Shown: piece after piece, positions 33,021 through 44,512 of the stretch
How the letters are laid out: each line of letters opens with the position of its first letter
Position numbering within the stretch: the stretch's first letter is position 1
Assembly: GCA_030340625.1 (NCBI GenBank)
Contig: JAOPHQ010004840.1
Coordinates: forward strand, 400,001-464,000
Length of the DNA stretch: 64,000 nt
Reading direction: 5' to 3'
From: Merluccius polli
Lineage: Eukaryota > Chordata > Actinopteri > Gadiformes > Merlucciidae
Translations under genes and position numbers: made by a program
Notes under the pieces: model-generated
Seen by the model: only the letters and a program-made list of their open reading frames with translations
Database searches by the model: none
What the model was told of the DNA's origin: nothing

Positions 33021-33689
33021 GGGACTGTACGATATTTACCGGGGGGGGAGGGCCGGTCGTCAGGGGGGGAGGGCCTAGGAGAATTTTTTTAAGCCTTAGG
33101 GGAGGGCCCAGGAGAATATTTTTGGCCTGGGGGGAGGGCCGAGGAAAATTATTTTTTCCTGATGTATGATATCTTTTTTCCCTTATCAATGATCAGTTTC
33201 CGATATTTGAAAAGGTGTGTAGGCCAAAACATGATTCACGTCTCCTTGACAGAGTGGGCGAGTCCAAAATGTCGCAAGAAACAAAGCATCACGGGGCGGC
33301 GGAAACTTGTGGATACCTGAATCTCTCACAACCCCCCTCGTGAGCTTGCAGGTTTTTAAACATGGCGTCAAGTCAAACAACGAGCAGCAAACATGGTGAC
33401 TTTCTGCAAAGAAGAAGCAATGTCCGGGCAGCTTCTATGGTTCACCCGAGATTAAGAGTATCGTTGCAGTCCCTTTACATTGATAAAAGCAGGCTTGTCC
33501 CCATTCTCAAGTTCAAGGCGCAGCGTGGCATAAACCCCTGGGGGGTATACTACGAAGCTCGATTAGTGGGTTAGCGAGGTATGTTGCGCTCAAAGCCTGG
33601 GTTAGCTGTCCTACGAAGGTCGCTCTCTTTTAGCGTCGCTATATCACCATGGTAACTTATGCTGGCAACCAAACCTGGTCGGGAGGAGG

Positions 33690-34080
33690 TTTTCAGCTGA
33701 GACTTTCCGATTAGATCGGCTTCTTAAAGCTGAGCGCCGCTTTCGGGACAGATCCGATCCCTTTATGAGAGATACAGGTTCTCATCAGAGGGTATTCGCT
33801 ATTTGATCGTCCTTGTTGGACCTTATGTAGGCAATGCTACAAAAAGAAGCCGTGCGCAGTGTGTCTGTGTTTCACTGCGATTTGTTGCCACGGGTACATA
33901 TTTGCATACAGTTGGTGATGCCGAACGTATAAGCAAAAAGGTGCCTTCCGATACGCAAGGTTGTAGCTGCCCTAAATACACTGCTAAATATGTTCGTGGT
34001 GTTTCCCAACTTTTTGCCAACACAAACTGTCAAGTTGCAAGTTATCAACTTGCAGGTAAAAGAAAACACCTGTATACGTG
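33690..34080 (+). pseudogene. Harbinger transposase remnant
   Basis: LRFVATGTYLHTVGDAERIS (about 33,880-33,940) matches the conserved L-R-F-x-A-x-G-[ST]-[FY]-L-x-x-[VI]-G-D motif of Harbinger nucleases. Upstream, another frame gives RLLKAERRFRDRSDPF, an N-terminal motif of the same proteins. The catalytic DDE region is absent, so this is a heavily deleted copy. Confidence 0.65.
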
Positions 34081-34451
34081 AATGAGCGGTAGAGTGGCGG
34101 TAGCGCGTCAGTCTTGAGATTCTGCGTGCTGCGTTCGATTCCCAAGTGAAGTGGGTATGTGTATTTTATTTAAAAAAAGTTATATTTCTTATGTCATATG
34201 GAATACTTATTCATTAATGTTATGGAATTATCCAGTTTGGTAATCTAGATCAGGGTAAAAGGCATGATGATGGACAGGCAACATATGAACCCCGGTCGCT
34301 GGCGTTCAGCTCACATCCTAATCCACCACACCACCGTCGCTACCATCCAGCACATGCAATACGTTTCTTACATATAGGATGTATTTGAAAGGAATTCCCT
34401 AAATTACACAAAAAAGCAAGTTGGAGGTTGCTTTTGCATTTTGCAATCATA

Positions 34452-34518
34452 TGCGTAAGAATTGTTCGCCATTAATCCCAATAGAGTATTGGGATTAATG
34501 GCGAACAATTCTTACGCA
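34452..34518. repeat. perfect 32-bp-arm hairpin
   Basis: TGCGTAAGAATTGTTCGCCA... (34,452-34,483) is exactly inverted at 34,487-34,518 with only GAG between. It lies within the nested Harbinger element. Confidence 0.95.
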
Positions 34519-34572
34519 TTCACAGAATCTGCTGTTTTTTGCCAGCATGGGCAACTGTATCGCCCCTTGCCG

Positions 34573-34866
34573 TTATTTGCTTTTTAAACTCCTATATGAG
34601 TTCATAATCACTACTTGCTCCTCCTGAGTGAAATACAGCCCGTGTTCGCTCCGTCGGATCCATTGCGTCAAGGTGAATGACGTTGGGTTACGCCCTTTTT
34701 TATGTGAACGCGCATTGAACCTAAAGCGGAAAACCTGGCTTGACAAAGTTACCTTTAAGTGAGCTTCGTGGAACCGTTTAACTCTGATTGCGAGTTTCGT
34801 ATTTAGCAATCGAGGTTTTCCCAAGAAAGCCTGGATATGTTCAGCGAGCTTGGTAGTATACCCCCC
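34573..34866 (-). pseudogene. possible Harbinger Myb-like partner, truncated
   Basis: The minus-strand frame ends with GLYFTQEEQVVIMNSYRSLKSK-like sequence, resembling the first helix of the Myb/SANT-like DNA-binding protein of Harbinger elements. The remainder of a Myb domain is missing. The ORF's Met at 34,938 lies outside the element, so the true start is uncertain. Weak call. Confidence 0.35.
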
Positions 34867-35115
34867 TGCTCTTGCTGCGTGTGTACCCGTGTGTGTGTAT
34901 GTGTGCTTATGTGGCCGTTTTAACCTTGTAAACGTCATCTTCCGACCAATTTTATTTGATTCACGTAGCGGGGAGGGCCTAGGAGAATTTTTTTGAGCCG
35001 GGGGGAGGGCCCCGGGAAAAAAAAATTACCAGGGGGGAGGGCCAGGCAGAACATTTTTAACCCGATCGTCTGGCGACCGGCCCTCCCCCCCCGCTAAATA
35101 TCGTACAGTCCCTTA

Positions 35116-35440
35116 GATAAATCTATTCACTTCTTTTCTTTAACTGTACAGTATGTATTTTTCAATTATAATCAATTTCACTGTGTAATGTAACTTTTCA
35201 CTGTTAACGTATCTACATTACCGTGTTAGCATATGAAATGTTAACATCACTGTTTTTAATGAAAACAAAATCATGAAATGACTGATAAACAATCAAAAAT
35301 GCACATGTAAATGATTTTAAACCACTCACAATTAAACAGTAAATATATAATGTCCTGTGCCTATGTGCAACAGCACTGTACTACACAAGAATTTAGCAGT
35401 CTCATCATAACCCATGACTCAGCTTAATGATGTCTTTTTA
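35116..35440. other. AT-rich sequence without recognised features
   Basis: It contains several CACTGT and TGTAA words like those at the ends of the CACTA-like element (35,181, 35,199, 35,249), so it may be an old relative. No ORF or clear boundary. Confidence 0.35.
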
Positions 35441-35443
35441 CAT

Positions 35444-35600
35444 TCACACAATAATAATAATAATAATAATAATTACTTGCATTTATATAGCGCTTTTCAA
35501 GACACCCAAAGCGCTTTACATAGTGTGTGTGTGTGTGTGGGGGGGGATATGACACCTCATCCGCTACCAGTGTGTAGCACCTACTTGGCTATGGCAAGCC
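35444..35600. repeat. second copy of the TATATAGCGCTTT repeat
   Basis: (AAT)n, then TTTATATAGCGCTTTTCAAG, AAAGCGCTTTACATAG, a GT run and GACACCTCATCCGCTACCAG, the same order as at 10,574-10,842. It is followed at once by the GC-rich minisatellite. Confidence 0.75.
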
Positions 35601-35627
35601 GAGTGTGCCACAATTGGACTTCAATGA

Positions 35628-35905
35628 AACGCGCGCTGAAACGCCAGCACGCGTGCCAGAACGCGTTCTGGTTTTCCAGAGCGCGTGCCAGAACGCGTTC
35701 CGGCGTGTCAGCACGCGCGCGTTCCGGCGTTTTAGCGCGCGCGCGTTCCGGCGTTTTAGCGCGCGCGCGTTTCAGCACGCGCGCGTTCCGGCGTTTCAGC
35801 ACGCGCGCGTTTCGAAACGCGCGCGCGTTCCGGCGTTTCAGCACGCGCGCGTTCCGGCATTTCAGCACGCGCGCGTTCCGGCGTTTCAGCACGCGCGCGT
35901 TTGTT
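35628..35905. repeat. GC-rich minisatellite, ~24-bp unit
   Basis: Tandem units of the form GCGCGCGTTCCGGCGTTTCA plus GCAC, with variants CCAGAACGCGTTCTGG at the left. About eleven units; open reading frames cross it on both strands because unit length is often a multiple of three. The encoded Ala/Arg/Phe repeats are probably not real proteins. Confidence 0.9.
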
Positions 35906-37054
35906 AATATGTTAATGAGCTCCTCCCCTCAATTTTCTCATCCAATATATTTGAGCCGTTTTCACCCAATCATATGCTAGGGCAAACACACAGACAACAT
36001 CAGTCGAGACCAGAGCTCTTCTTTCGCGAATCTTTTCTGTTGTATCGTTCTTAAAGTCGAAAGATGTTAAGATGTTGTAAATTCGGTGGTTAATGTGGAG
36101 GTGGTGAACACTCCAAGTACATACACTTTGACTATACACCATGTAAGCTACTTGACCGAACATTGTGTATGGTAGGCCTAAGTGGCAACTATGATAACAA
36201 TTAAAAAATACTTTTATTTATAGCGTATTGTTTATTACATTTATTTATTTCAGCATTACATGAGTCAGCGTACTGGTCTTCTGAGTGCAATAAAATAGTG
36301 CAGAAGTTAGATTTAAAATAAGTAAATAAGTCCGTCTGAAGTATTAACATGCAGTTGCCGGTTTTAGCCTGTAGGAGGTAGTATAAGACGAAGTATAATT
36401 CACGTCATTAGTTGGAATGAGACGGATAGAAAAAACGAGAGAGAATATAAAGAGAGAGAGAATATAAGATGTAATTGAAAAAATACAATAGTTTATACTT
36501 TATTAATCCCTTGTTCTTTCTCTGCATTTAACACACCTGGTACTACTACTACACCCAGAGCAGCATGTGGCCACACAGGTACAACTGACAGAAGACCAAA
36601 CTGTTATACAAGTTAAAAAAAACCAGTAAAGGAGAAGAAAGCTGCAGCCAGCCCTGTGTAACAACAGGCCTTCCTTTGATTCAGTACCTGCCCATCAGGA
36701 CAGCTCTATCTGCAGGCTTGGGGGAAAGAGACAGACCAAAATATACACAGCCTGTTGGAGAGAGACTGACAGACTTGAGATGCTATTTATTAATAATCAT
36801 GTTGTTACCATTAGTCTCAATAAGGGACATCAAGTCCCCACCAAGTCCATAACCTCTGTAAATATAAACTTACAAAATACTTCAGTTAAGACTAAATGTG
36901 TGTTCTGCACAATGAAGAAGAGTATGAGAAACTACAGATTCATCCGACTCCATTAAGAACAGTTATGAATAAACTTAAATAACCAGGTAAACCTAATTAA
37001 ACAAATCACAACCAGATATATATTTTTTAAAAAGAGTAAATTTAATAAATGAAA
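35906..37054. other. no recognised feature
   Basis: Moderately AT-rich sequence with short GAGA runs near 36,440. I see no domain-bearing ORF, terminal repeat or RNA gene. Confidence 0.5.
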
Positions 37055-38200
37055 ACAAAACCAAGCCAGCACAGTTAGAAATCTAAGCTTTTATATTTAG
37101 GATAATATATATTTTACTGTAAGATGGACATTATTCCTACGTCAGCGCAACACGTATCCTGACTACGTTGGTCCAAAGTGCCAAACGTAGAGGGGTTACA
37201 ATAACGGCCCTTAAATTGTATGACTCTTAGATTTTTTTCTGCCTATTCTTTTACCATGGTTTTGCGTCCAAGTCACGTGACTTTCAAGATTCACGTGACT
37301 TTTTCAGATTCCACAGGACTCCCTTGTGATGTCACTCCGTCTGACGGATCAAACCCTCGCCCACTACATGTCTGAGGTTGATTTGCTGATCAACACATTA
37401 TTCCGTGGCAGCGGGAGAAACTGATGTTGACAAAGTGACGAGTTACGATCGGATGTTTGTCCGCTGTTTAATTTTGATGGTGTGTGGGCATCCGTCCTGT
37501 TGGTTAGTTATTACTCCTGTATCAGAGCTATAGAGTAAACAACTCTATAAACAACTGTTTACTCTATAGCTCTGATTCCTGCACCATGTTTCAATGACGT
37601 CAGGTTGCTAGGGGCTACGGCTGACAGACGCCACCTGTCCCATTGGGAGCATAGATTGGGAGGACCTATCAGCCGGAAGTACTGTCCTTACTGTACTATT
37701 GTTTATGTTGTAATGTCATAATATTGTTGACAATAAAGTTTGTTAAAAAAAAACAACAACAACTATTATTGTCCCACACCCAACCCAGTCGCCAAAAGAA
37801 TACGTTGACGGTGTACGTCTGCGTGAACACTGGATTACGTCGCATTTCAACGTAACATAGCGTGTTGTACCGACAGTATCCACGCGTGGCACTGTGGAGG
37901 CGCCTGAAGAAAGCACAACCAACAAGGACATTTCATGGTTATGAAATACATAAATTGCTGGTTATAAAATACATAAATTAGAATTATTTGGAGACTTCCC
38001 ATCGCTGCCAGTACGGCGAAAGTGACGGTGAGGCAGGGTTGCCAGCTTCACGGTTTTCTCGCCAAATTGGGCTGTTTTGAAAACGGGTCGTGAACACTGG
38101 ATTACGTCGCATTTCAACGTAATTGGGCTGTTTTGAAAACGGATCATGCACCATGTTTCAATGACGTCAGGTTGCTAGGGGCTACGGCTGAAAGACGCCG

Positions 38201-38273
38201 TGACCACCATAGATATATATAGAACTATGTTCTATATATATCTATGGTGGTCACCTGTCCCATTGGGACAGGT
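38201..38273. repeat. two adjacent perfect short-loop hairpins
   Basis: TGACCACCATAGATATATAT... (38,201-38,225) is exactly inverted at 38,229-38,253 around TAT. CCTGTCCCATTGGGACAGG follows directly as a second hairpin. Both lie in foldback copy A. Confidence 0.9.
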
Positions 38274-38370
38274 GGTCGGAAGTACTGTCCTTACCGGAAG
38301 TACTGTCCTTACTGTAGGACTATTGTTTATGTTGTAATGTCATAAGTGTTGACAATAAAGTTTGTTTAAA

Positions 38371-38373
38371 AGC

Positions 38374-38405
<32 letters not shown>

Positions 38406-38407
38406 CT
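38371..38407. repeat. (CAA)n microsatellite
   Basis: About twelve CAA units inside foldback copy A; the related position at 37,750 has only four. Confidence 0.95.
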
Positions 38408-40105
38408 ATTATTGTCCCACACCACAATGTATGTCCCACAATGTGAACTCCAAACAATTCATGTTTGTCCAATTCATGAACAAACAAAGCAGCTGGAAAC
38501 ACGTCTAAAAACACTTGATATAAAATGTAGCCTATATTTATATTTTTACAATATCAATCTCCCTATAATATGAACAAAATATGATCAGGTTATACTTTCT
38601 CTCTTGAAAACGGGCAAAACGCTAACCCTAACCCGGAAAATGAATTTAAAAAACTACAAACGTTCGGAAAATGCAATAGGCCTACAATGAAGTGGCGGCG
38701 CCATGTTTTTTCCGCCATGTTTTTTGTAGTTCTAAATCCCCTTGCATACGGCACAGGCCTACTTTCTTTCAAAAGCTCATATCTTGGTCAATTAAAAACA
38801 ACTGTGTGTAAAAATGTAACTGCACACAGACATACATTCGCATTACCATATTATATACTATTGGTTCATCCACGGCAATCCTGTCAGCCCTGGGGAAGGG
38901 AACACAATGGCTATAAATGGTCATATTAAGTAGGCCTAATATGGAAATATTGATATGAAACATTAAGTAGTTTATGGGGTAAATGGGGTCTAAACTGCTC
39001 CAAATTGAAAAGCATGACTAAGGATAAGGTCACCATCAATATGTTGAACACATTTTGCCACTAAATATCCCTTAAAATATGTTTGAGTGATTTTATCCAT
39101 CTTGGCTCTATATAGGCTGTGAGAAAGTACACATCAGTAAGTGCCTTGGCAGTGAGCAAGATAAAAATGAAACTTTGTCGTAGGATGACAATGAAGACAC
39201 CGTTGGAAAGGTCTTGATCTTCAGAGTACAGATCTGCCACGGATAACATTCTGGGTGGTTCCTGCTCCTCAGGAATGCCCTTTGAACCTTGAACCTAAGG
39301 CTCTTTTAAAGGCTTACAGAAAAACAACACAATGTGATACAAACATGGGGAAAACATTTTTGGAAAGCTCTTGACTTCTTCTATCATGGCCTTTGTGGCC
39401 TTTGCCAAACCATCAGGGGGCGCTACTGGGTAAGGTCAAAACCAGATTTCACCCAATTAACAATAGTAAAAAGGAAATCTGACCAAATAAATGTGCTCCC
39501 CGGTCCCTAAAACATATAATACACTTGCGAAGTTCCTTAACACATTTTCACATAATAGGGAAAACGTTAACTAAACATTTTAGAACTACAAAAAACATGG
39601 CGGAAAAAACATGGCGCCACACTTAAGTGTATTGCATTTTCCGAACGTTTGTAGTTTTTTAAATTCATTTTCCGGGTTAGGGTTAGGGTTTGCGTTTTGC
39701 CCGCTTTCAAGAGAGAAAGTATAACCTGAACATATTTTGTTCATATTATTGGGAGATTGATGTTGTAAACATATAAATATAGGCTACATTTTATATCAAG
39801 TGTCTTTAGACGTGTTTCCAGCTGCTTTGTTTGTCCATGAATTGGATAAACATGAATTGTTTGGAGTTCACATTGTGGGACATACATTGTGGTGTGGGAC
39901 AATAAAAGTAAAAGAATAGGCAGAAAAATGTAACAGTCATACAATTTAAGGGCCTTTATTGTAACCCCTCTACGCTTGGCACTTTGGACCAACGTCAGGG
40001 TAAGTGTTGCGCGTGACGTATAATAATGTCCATCTTACAGTACAATATATCTTATCCTAAATATAAAAGCTTGCATTTCTAACTGTGCTGGCTTTAAAAG
40101 GTACA

Positions 40106-41195
40106 AATAAAAAGTATAAATTATGTTCACAGTGTGTTGGCTGACATATCTGGGCCAGTTCAGCCAATCAGAAAGCTTCAAATTATGTTTCCTGGTATAC
40201 CGTTTGTGGCTGGTCGATTTTTATTATACACACATTATTTTCTTTACATTTCAATATAACTGCTACAGGGCAGTATTTCGCCAGCCACTGACGATAACCA
40301 CCCATTGGCAATATAAAACATTTTACTAAAAGCTGGCGTCCTCACCATAGCAACGGTCGCTGACACTCATGGGAACTGTAGTGTAAATTCACGCAACAAA
40401 CCAATGACATTACGATATTTCTCGGAAAAGAAGCATACACATTTCTTAGCGATGGCTACTACACGACACTGCTGTATCGTTAATGATCATGAGTATACAT
40501 TTACGGCCCGTCATGTATAAATGCAGGTGCATCTATTTGGGTCGGACTGGGATCATTCAGGGTCCTGGACCGGCCCACCACTGGACCGGCCATCCTCCCC
40601 CCGCCGGTCCGGTCGGGGGGGGGGGGGGTCCCGGCCCGGACAATATGTTATATGTTGACATTTAACATATCTGGGATACGTTTCAGCCAAATCCTATAGG
40701 TAAATAAATGGCAAAAAATAGGCTGAGTACGAACGTATTTGCGATACGTTCAATGAAACGTAATCACGGACAAAATACGTTTTCAGACAAACGTAATTGA
40801 GAATGCTGGGAACGTAATTTTGATGAGACAGGGTTGCCCGTTGCTGAGTCGTATCCAAGGCCCGTCCTATTTACTGGAGGAGTGAACTACGTTTCCGTTG
40901 CATAAGAACCTTACGGGAGGGTAATGATTATTCCAGGTAACCTATTAGACCATCAGGCGTTACTAGGGAAACTAAATTATGGCTTGTGAAAAACGTTATA
41001 TTTTGATTTTAAAACGCACGCAAATATTAAATGGTCTTAATTTATTTTCTTTGGCAAGTGACCATGGTATAAGCGGGATATAATGACGTCCGTGTCGTCC
41101 ATTAACAGAAGATAATGGACGACGCGGAGGCGTGAACCCTCCGACGTATCCCTTACACATCCCTTTGCATTATCCCTTACACACACATGAAAGAA
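40106..41195. other. intergenic repeats without genes
   Basis: Contains a GC-rich patch (40,535-40,645) with GGTCGGACTGGGATCATTC and CTGGACCGGCC words and a long G run. A block at 41,057-41,145 is shared in inverted orientation with hAT-E near 25,131-25,217. No ORF of interest. Confidence 0.5.
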
Positions 41196-41219
41196 CGAAT
41201 ATATATATATCATATATAT

Positions 41220-41275
<56 letters not shown>
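41196..41275. repeat. (AT)n microsatellite
   Basis: ATATATCATATATATATC followed by about 55 bp of pure AT. Confidence 0.95.
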
Positions 41276-41276
<1 letters not shown>

Positions 41277-41299
41277 CTCTAACTGTCAATTGTTGGCCC

Positions 41300-42108
41300 T
41301 TGATGGCTTATAAATGTAGAGGGTCAGCAGCAGTAGATGATCAGGGGATTGATATAGGGCCAGCAGCAGAGGTGCCCCCAACCCCTACTCCTAAATGGGG
41401 ACTGTGTGGAAAGGGTTTCAGACTTTACATTCCTGGGCACACACATCAAAGAGGATCTCTCCAGGATCACAGTAGTCAAGAAGGCCCGCCCAGCAGCGAC
41501 TCTATTTTCGGAGGATCCTCAGGAAAAGCAACCTGGAGGAGAAGCTGCTGGTATCTTTCTATTGCTGCTCCATCGAGCTAGCTAGCTGCTCTGAAAATCA
41601 CCGGTTGCACACTGCCCTCCCGGAAGGACATCTTCAGCTCTCGCTGCCAGGGCAGCCAACATCCTAAAAGACCCTTCCCACCCTGGACACAACCTGTTCC
41701 ACCACCCCTCATGGTTCCACCTGGCTGGTATAGGTCTCTCAAAGCTCGAAGAAATAGACTCAGAGACAGCTACTATCCCATAGCCGTACGTGAATTGAAC
41801 GATGCAAATAAGAATTATACATTAATTCAACTATTCATTTCAGAAGCACCTTCAAACATCCTGAATGTACCATTTGCACTATTAAAAACTGTATTTATCT
41901 GTCAACACTACTGTGCAATACCGTTTACCTCAGCTGCTATTCCTATTATCTGTATTGTTATCCTCATTTGTTATTTGTATATTTTATATATTTTTTTGTT
42001 TGTATAGATGTTTTATGTATTTATAATGTTGTTGTTAATTGCACCGTCTGGGTTAAATTTGGTTCCATGTGCAACGACAATAAAGAGAATTATGATTCCG
42101 ATTCTGAT
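41300..42108 (+). mobile_element. LINE 3' end (5'-truncated, decayed)
   Basis: Frames give AANILKDPSHPGHNLF and YRSLKARRNRLRDSYYPIAV, the end of the ORF2 protein of fish LINEs of the Rex1/CR1/L2 type (usual form S-H-P-x-H-x-L-F ... P-S-G-R-R-Y-R-S). A 3' UTR follows, ending CAACGACAATAAAGAGAATT and ATGATTCCGATTCTGAT, a typical short tandem LINE tail. The protein part is frameshifted near 41,690-41,715. Confidence 0.7.
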
Positions 42109-42391
42109 AGCTGTTGGCCGTCCATGCTTCCGCTTAGGCTCTTCGAATGTCTCAAGTAGCCACCCAGGCCAAAAAAACATTAGCAATATTTTGTGTGTGT
42201 CCTTGCAATAAAATGGATGGGAATGTGAGAGAACCCATATTTTCCAAAGTGTGCAGCCTCTCGATAGGTGATAGGTTTGACACACTTTTAATATCCGCAC
42301 CCCCCTGTTACTTGTATAGCCTACTTGGAATGACCCATGTGCCATAGATTCTAATGTCATTGATTGCCGCGCAAATTTTCAAACCGTTAAC

Positions 42392-42483
42392 ATGAGGCGG
42401 CGAGTCACAGAGCTGCAAGACCGAATCAACGCCGAATTCAACAGGTTTTTCAACGTTGAACCGGAAATGTCAGCCATTGACAG
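42392..42483 (+). CDS. candidate first coding exon, gene unknown
   Basis: ATG (42,392) opens 30 codons of an amphipathic, charged helix (RRRVTELQDRINAEFNRFF) and stops at a strong donor, CAG|GTGAGT. Orientation fits the HECT-like gene downstream, but two large foldback elements and about 5.3 kb lie between, so linkage is a guess. Confidence 0.3.
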
Positions 42484-42793
42484 GTGAGTCAGACTGACCT
42501 ATTCGGTTTTAGCTAGCAACCAGTTTTTAAGTTTTTAAGTGTTTCAGTTAAACCCTATACGCTCCCCATATATCCCATCTTAAAACACTGCTTTCAGAAA
42601 CTTATTCAAAAACATATGTGCATTGTGTGAGAATGCAGTTTTAGAGCGTCGCAGTGGAAAAGTTGCAGCATTGTGAACTGGTCGTCGCAAGGCGGCTGAT
42701 GCCGTTGCAAGGAGTCGCCGAAGATTGAACATGTCAAATCGCCAGGTCGTTTTAGAACGCAACGATGTGGCTTGGCTATTTCTCTTCGGTCTA

Positions 42794-43847
42794 TGGGGTC
42801 AGAACAGTCTCATTAATAATGAATGCACAGAGAAGGATTCACAAATGTATTTTGTGATTTATATATAAATTACTCTTCTCACAAATAATTTCAATGCACA
42901 CAAATGGATTTCGGCATGTATAAATGTAAAATAAATCCATAAACAAAAATAAGTTTCACAAACACATTTCTGATCCACACACAAATGTATCTTGTTTTAA
43001 ATAAATGTAATAGAAATCCATAAAAACATATTAATTACATATTTTCTTAAAATGTATTCGAATGTTGTTTCATTTATAAACAAACCGTTAAACTTGAATT
43101 TACAAGACGTTTTTCATTTGTGAACGTGTTTGCATTTGTGTGTGAACTGGTCTGTATTTATTTGTGGCTTTTTGAGACTCCCCTGACACGGCTGGATTCA
43201 AAAATGCATTTTTATTTAACCAATGAAATCTCTGTAGCCAATCAGATGCCTCCTTAGTTTTCAGCCAATCACATGACTACACTCCCACGAGGGGTACCAC
43301 AGCATTTTCTCTGCGCATTTTGTGTTACTTTTCGTTAAAAAAAAATAAAATAAAAGAGTTAACGGACTTCACTGGTAACTGTGCGTTCACATCAGAAGCG
43401 AATTGCGCTGCAAATACGCTTTGGTCGCTCATAAAGATTCGCTGCGAATATTTCTGTTCGCTTTTGTCGCTCATAACGTACAATTCAATTTTGCAGACGC
43501 ATTTAAAGGAGCCGTATGCTTTTTTGTAAATTCAAGTTTAACAGTTTGTATATAAATGTAACAACATTCAAATACATTTTTGAAGAAAATATGTAACGAA
43601 TAGGCTATATATTTATGGATTTCTATTACATCTATTTAAAACAAGATACATTTGTGTGTGGATCAGAAATGTGTTTGTGAAACTAATGGATTTTTTTTTA
43701 CATTTATACATAACGAAATCCATTTGTGTGTGCATTGAAATGTATTTGTGAGAAGAGAGTAATTTATATATAAATCACAAAATAGGCTACATTATTTTGG
43801 GAATCCTTCTCTGTGCATTCATTATTAATGACACTGTTCTGACCCCA
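42794..43847. mobile_element. TA-flanked foldback element 1
   Basis: Ends TGGGGTCAGAACAGT / ACTGTTCTGACCCCA, flanked by TA (42,792-42,793 and 43,848-43,849), as in Tc1/mariner insertions. Arms of roughly 250 bp are near-perfect inverses (CTCTGTGCATTC...ATTTGTGTGTGGATC). The loop (43,060-43,560) is unrelated. Non-coding. Confidence 0.75.
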
Positions 43848-43849
43848 TA

Positions 43850-44510
43850 TCAGTCAAGCAGGACACAGCACAGAGCAATTTAGGCTTGTTAAATAGGCCT
43901 ACGGTATTATTTTTGGTTCCAGAACAACGATTGTAGATAATGTTAGGCTTGAGCTGATTCATTGACATTATTTTAACGGGACCACCGTTACCGTTACACG
44001 TTAGCCGTTGTTATGGTTACATGCTGCCAGTCCGACATGTTCCCATTCGTTCTTGACCCAGACATCGTGTACAAGCCCATTACTTTTAGGATTGATGAGC
44101 ATTTGATCGTAAGAAAACATAGGCCTAGTTTTACCGCGAGTGAGTGTTTAAAAGAATGAATGAATGCCGGTGATGCTTGGTGCTTGTGTGTGCGCGCGCC
44201 CATCTGTCTAAACACACGCCAATTAAACACGTACGTGTATGAGAAGGAAATCGAGTCAGTCGACCTGCGATAAGCAGATGATTCTGAACGGACTTGTCTT
44301 CGAGATGGACGTGTTATAACGCATTTTTAATCAATGAAATGTTAACACATTTTTATAACATAACATCACTTCTTAGTGGGCTGCTGCCATACCTTGCACA
44401 ACACATAGACATGCGTTAATCATATCATGTTCAGTGGTTAGACCTTTAATTAAAACAATATCATTTATGTAACCAGGTTCAACTACACTTTGCTGTAGCT
44501 GGCTGGCTCA
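43850..44510. other. no recognised feature
   Basis: Single-copy-looking AT-rich sequence between two related foldback elements; no domain-bearing ORF. Confidence 0.5.
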
Positions 44511-44512
44511 TA

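Larger units (their letters stand above)
33541..34865 (+). mobile_element. nested Harbinger element with CTG duplication
   Basis: Ends GGGGGTATACTACGAAGCTC / GAGCTTGGTAGTATACCCCC, flanked by CTG (33,538-33,540 and 34,866-34,868). It contains a decayed transposase on the plus strand and a possible Myb-like gene on the minus strand, the usual divergent two-gene plan of Harbinger. Confidence 0.75.
33021..35112. mobile_element. PIF/Harbinger-type element with GGGACTGTACG ends
   Basis: Ends GGGACTGTACGATATTTA / TAAATATCGTACAGTCCC, flanked by TTA (33,018-33,020 and 35,113-35,115). TTA (TWA) duplications and GGG-initial TIRs define PIF/Harbinger. Long GGGGGGGAGGGCC repeats sit inside both ends (33,040-33,140 and 34,970-35,090). 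A second Harbinger is nested inside. Confidence 0.8.
37055..40105. mobile_element. 3-kb foldback element (copy A)
   Basis: Outer ends AGCCAGCACAGTTAGAAAT (about 37,068) and its inverse ATTTCTAACTGTGCTGGCT (to about 40,094) start long inverted arms. 37,085-37,260 pairs with 39,910-40,080, and 38,575-38,720 pairs with 39,600-39,745. Internal segments such as GACGTCAGGTTGCTAGGGGC recur (37,600 and 38,163). No transposase. No clear target duplication. A partial copy is at 55,425-56,760. Confidence 0.6.

Noticed and set aside
38622..39680. Possible interstitial telomere repeats
   Set aside because: Only two to three TTAGGG units at each place (also near 45,605, 46,101 and 56,282), all inside foldback arms.
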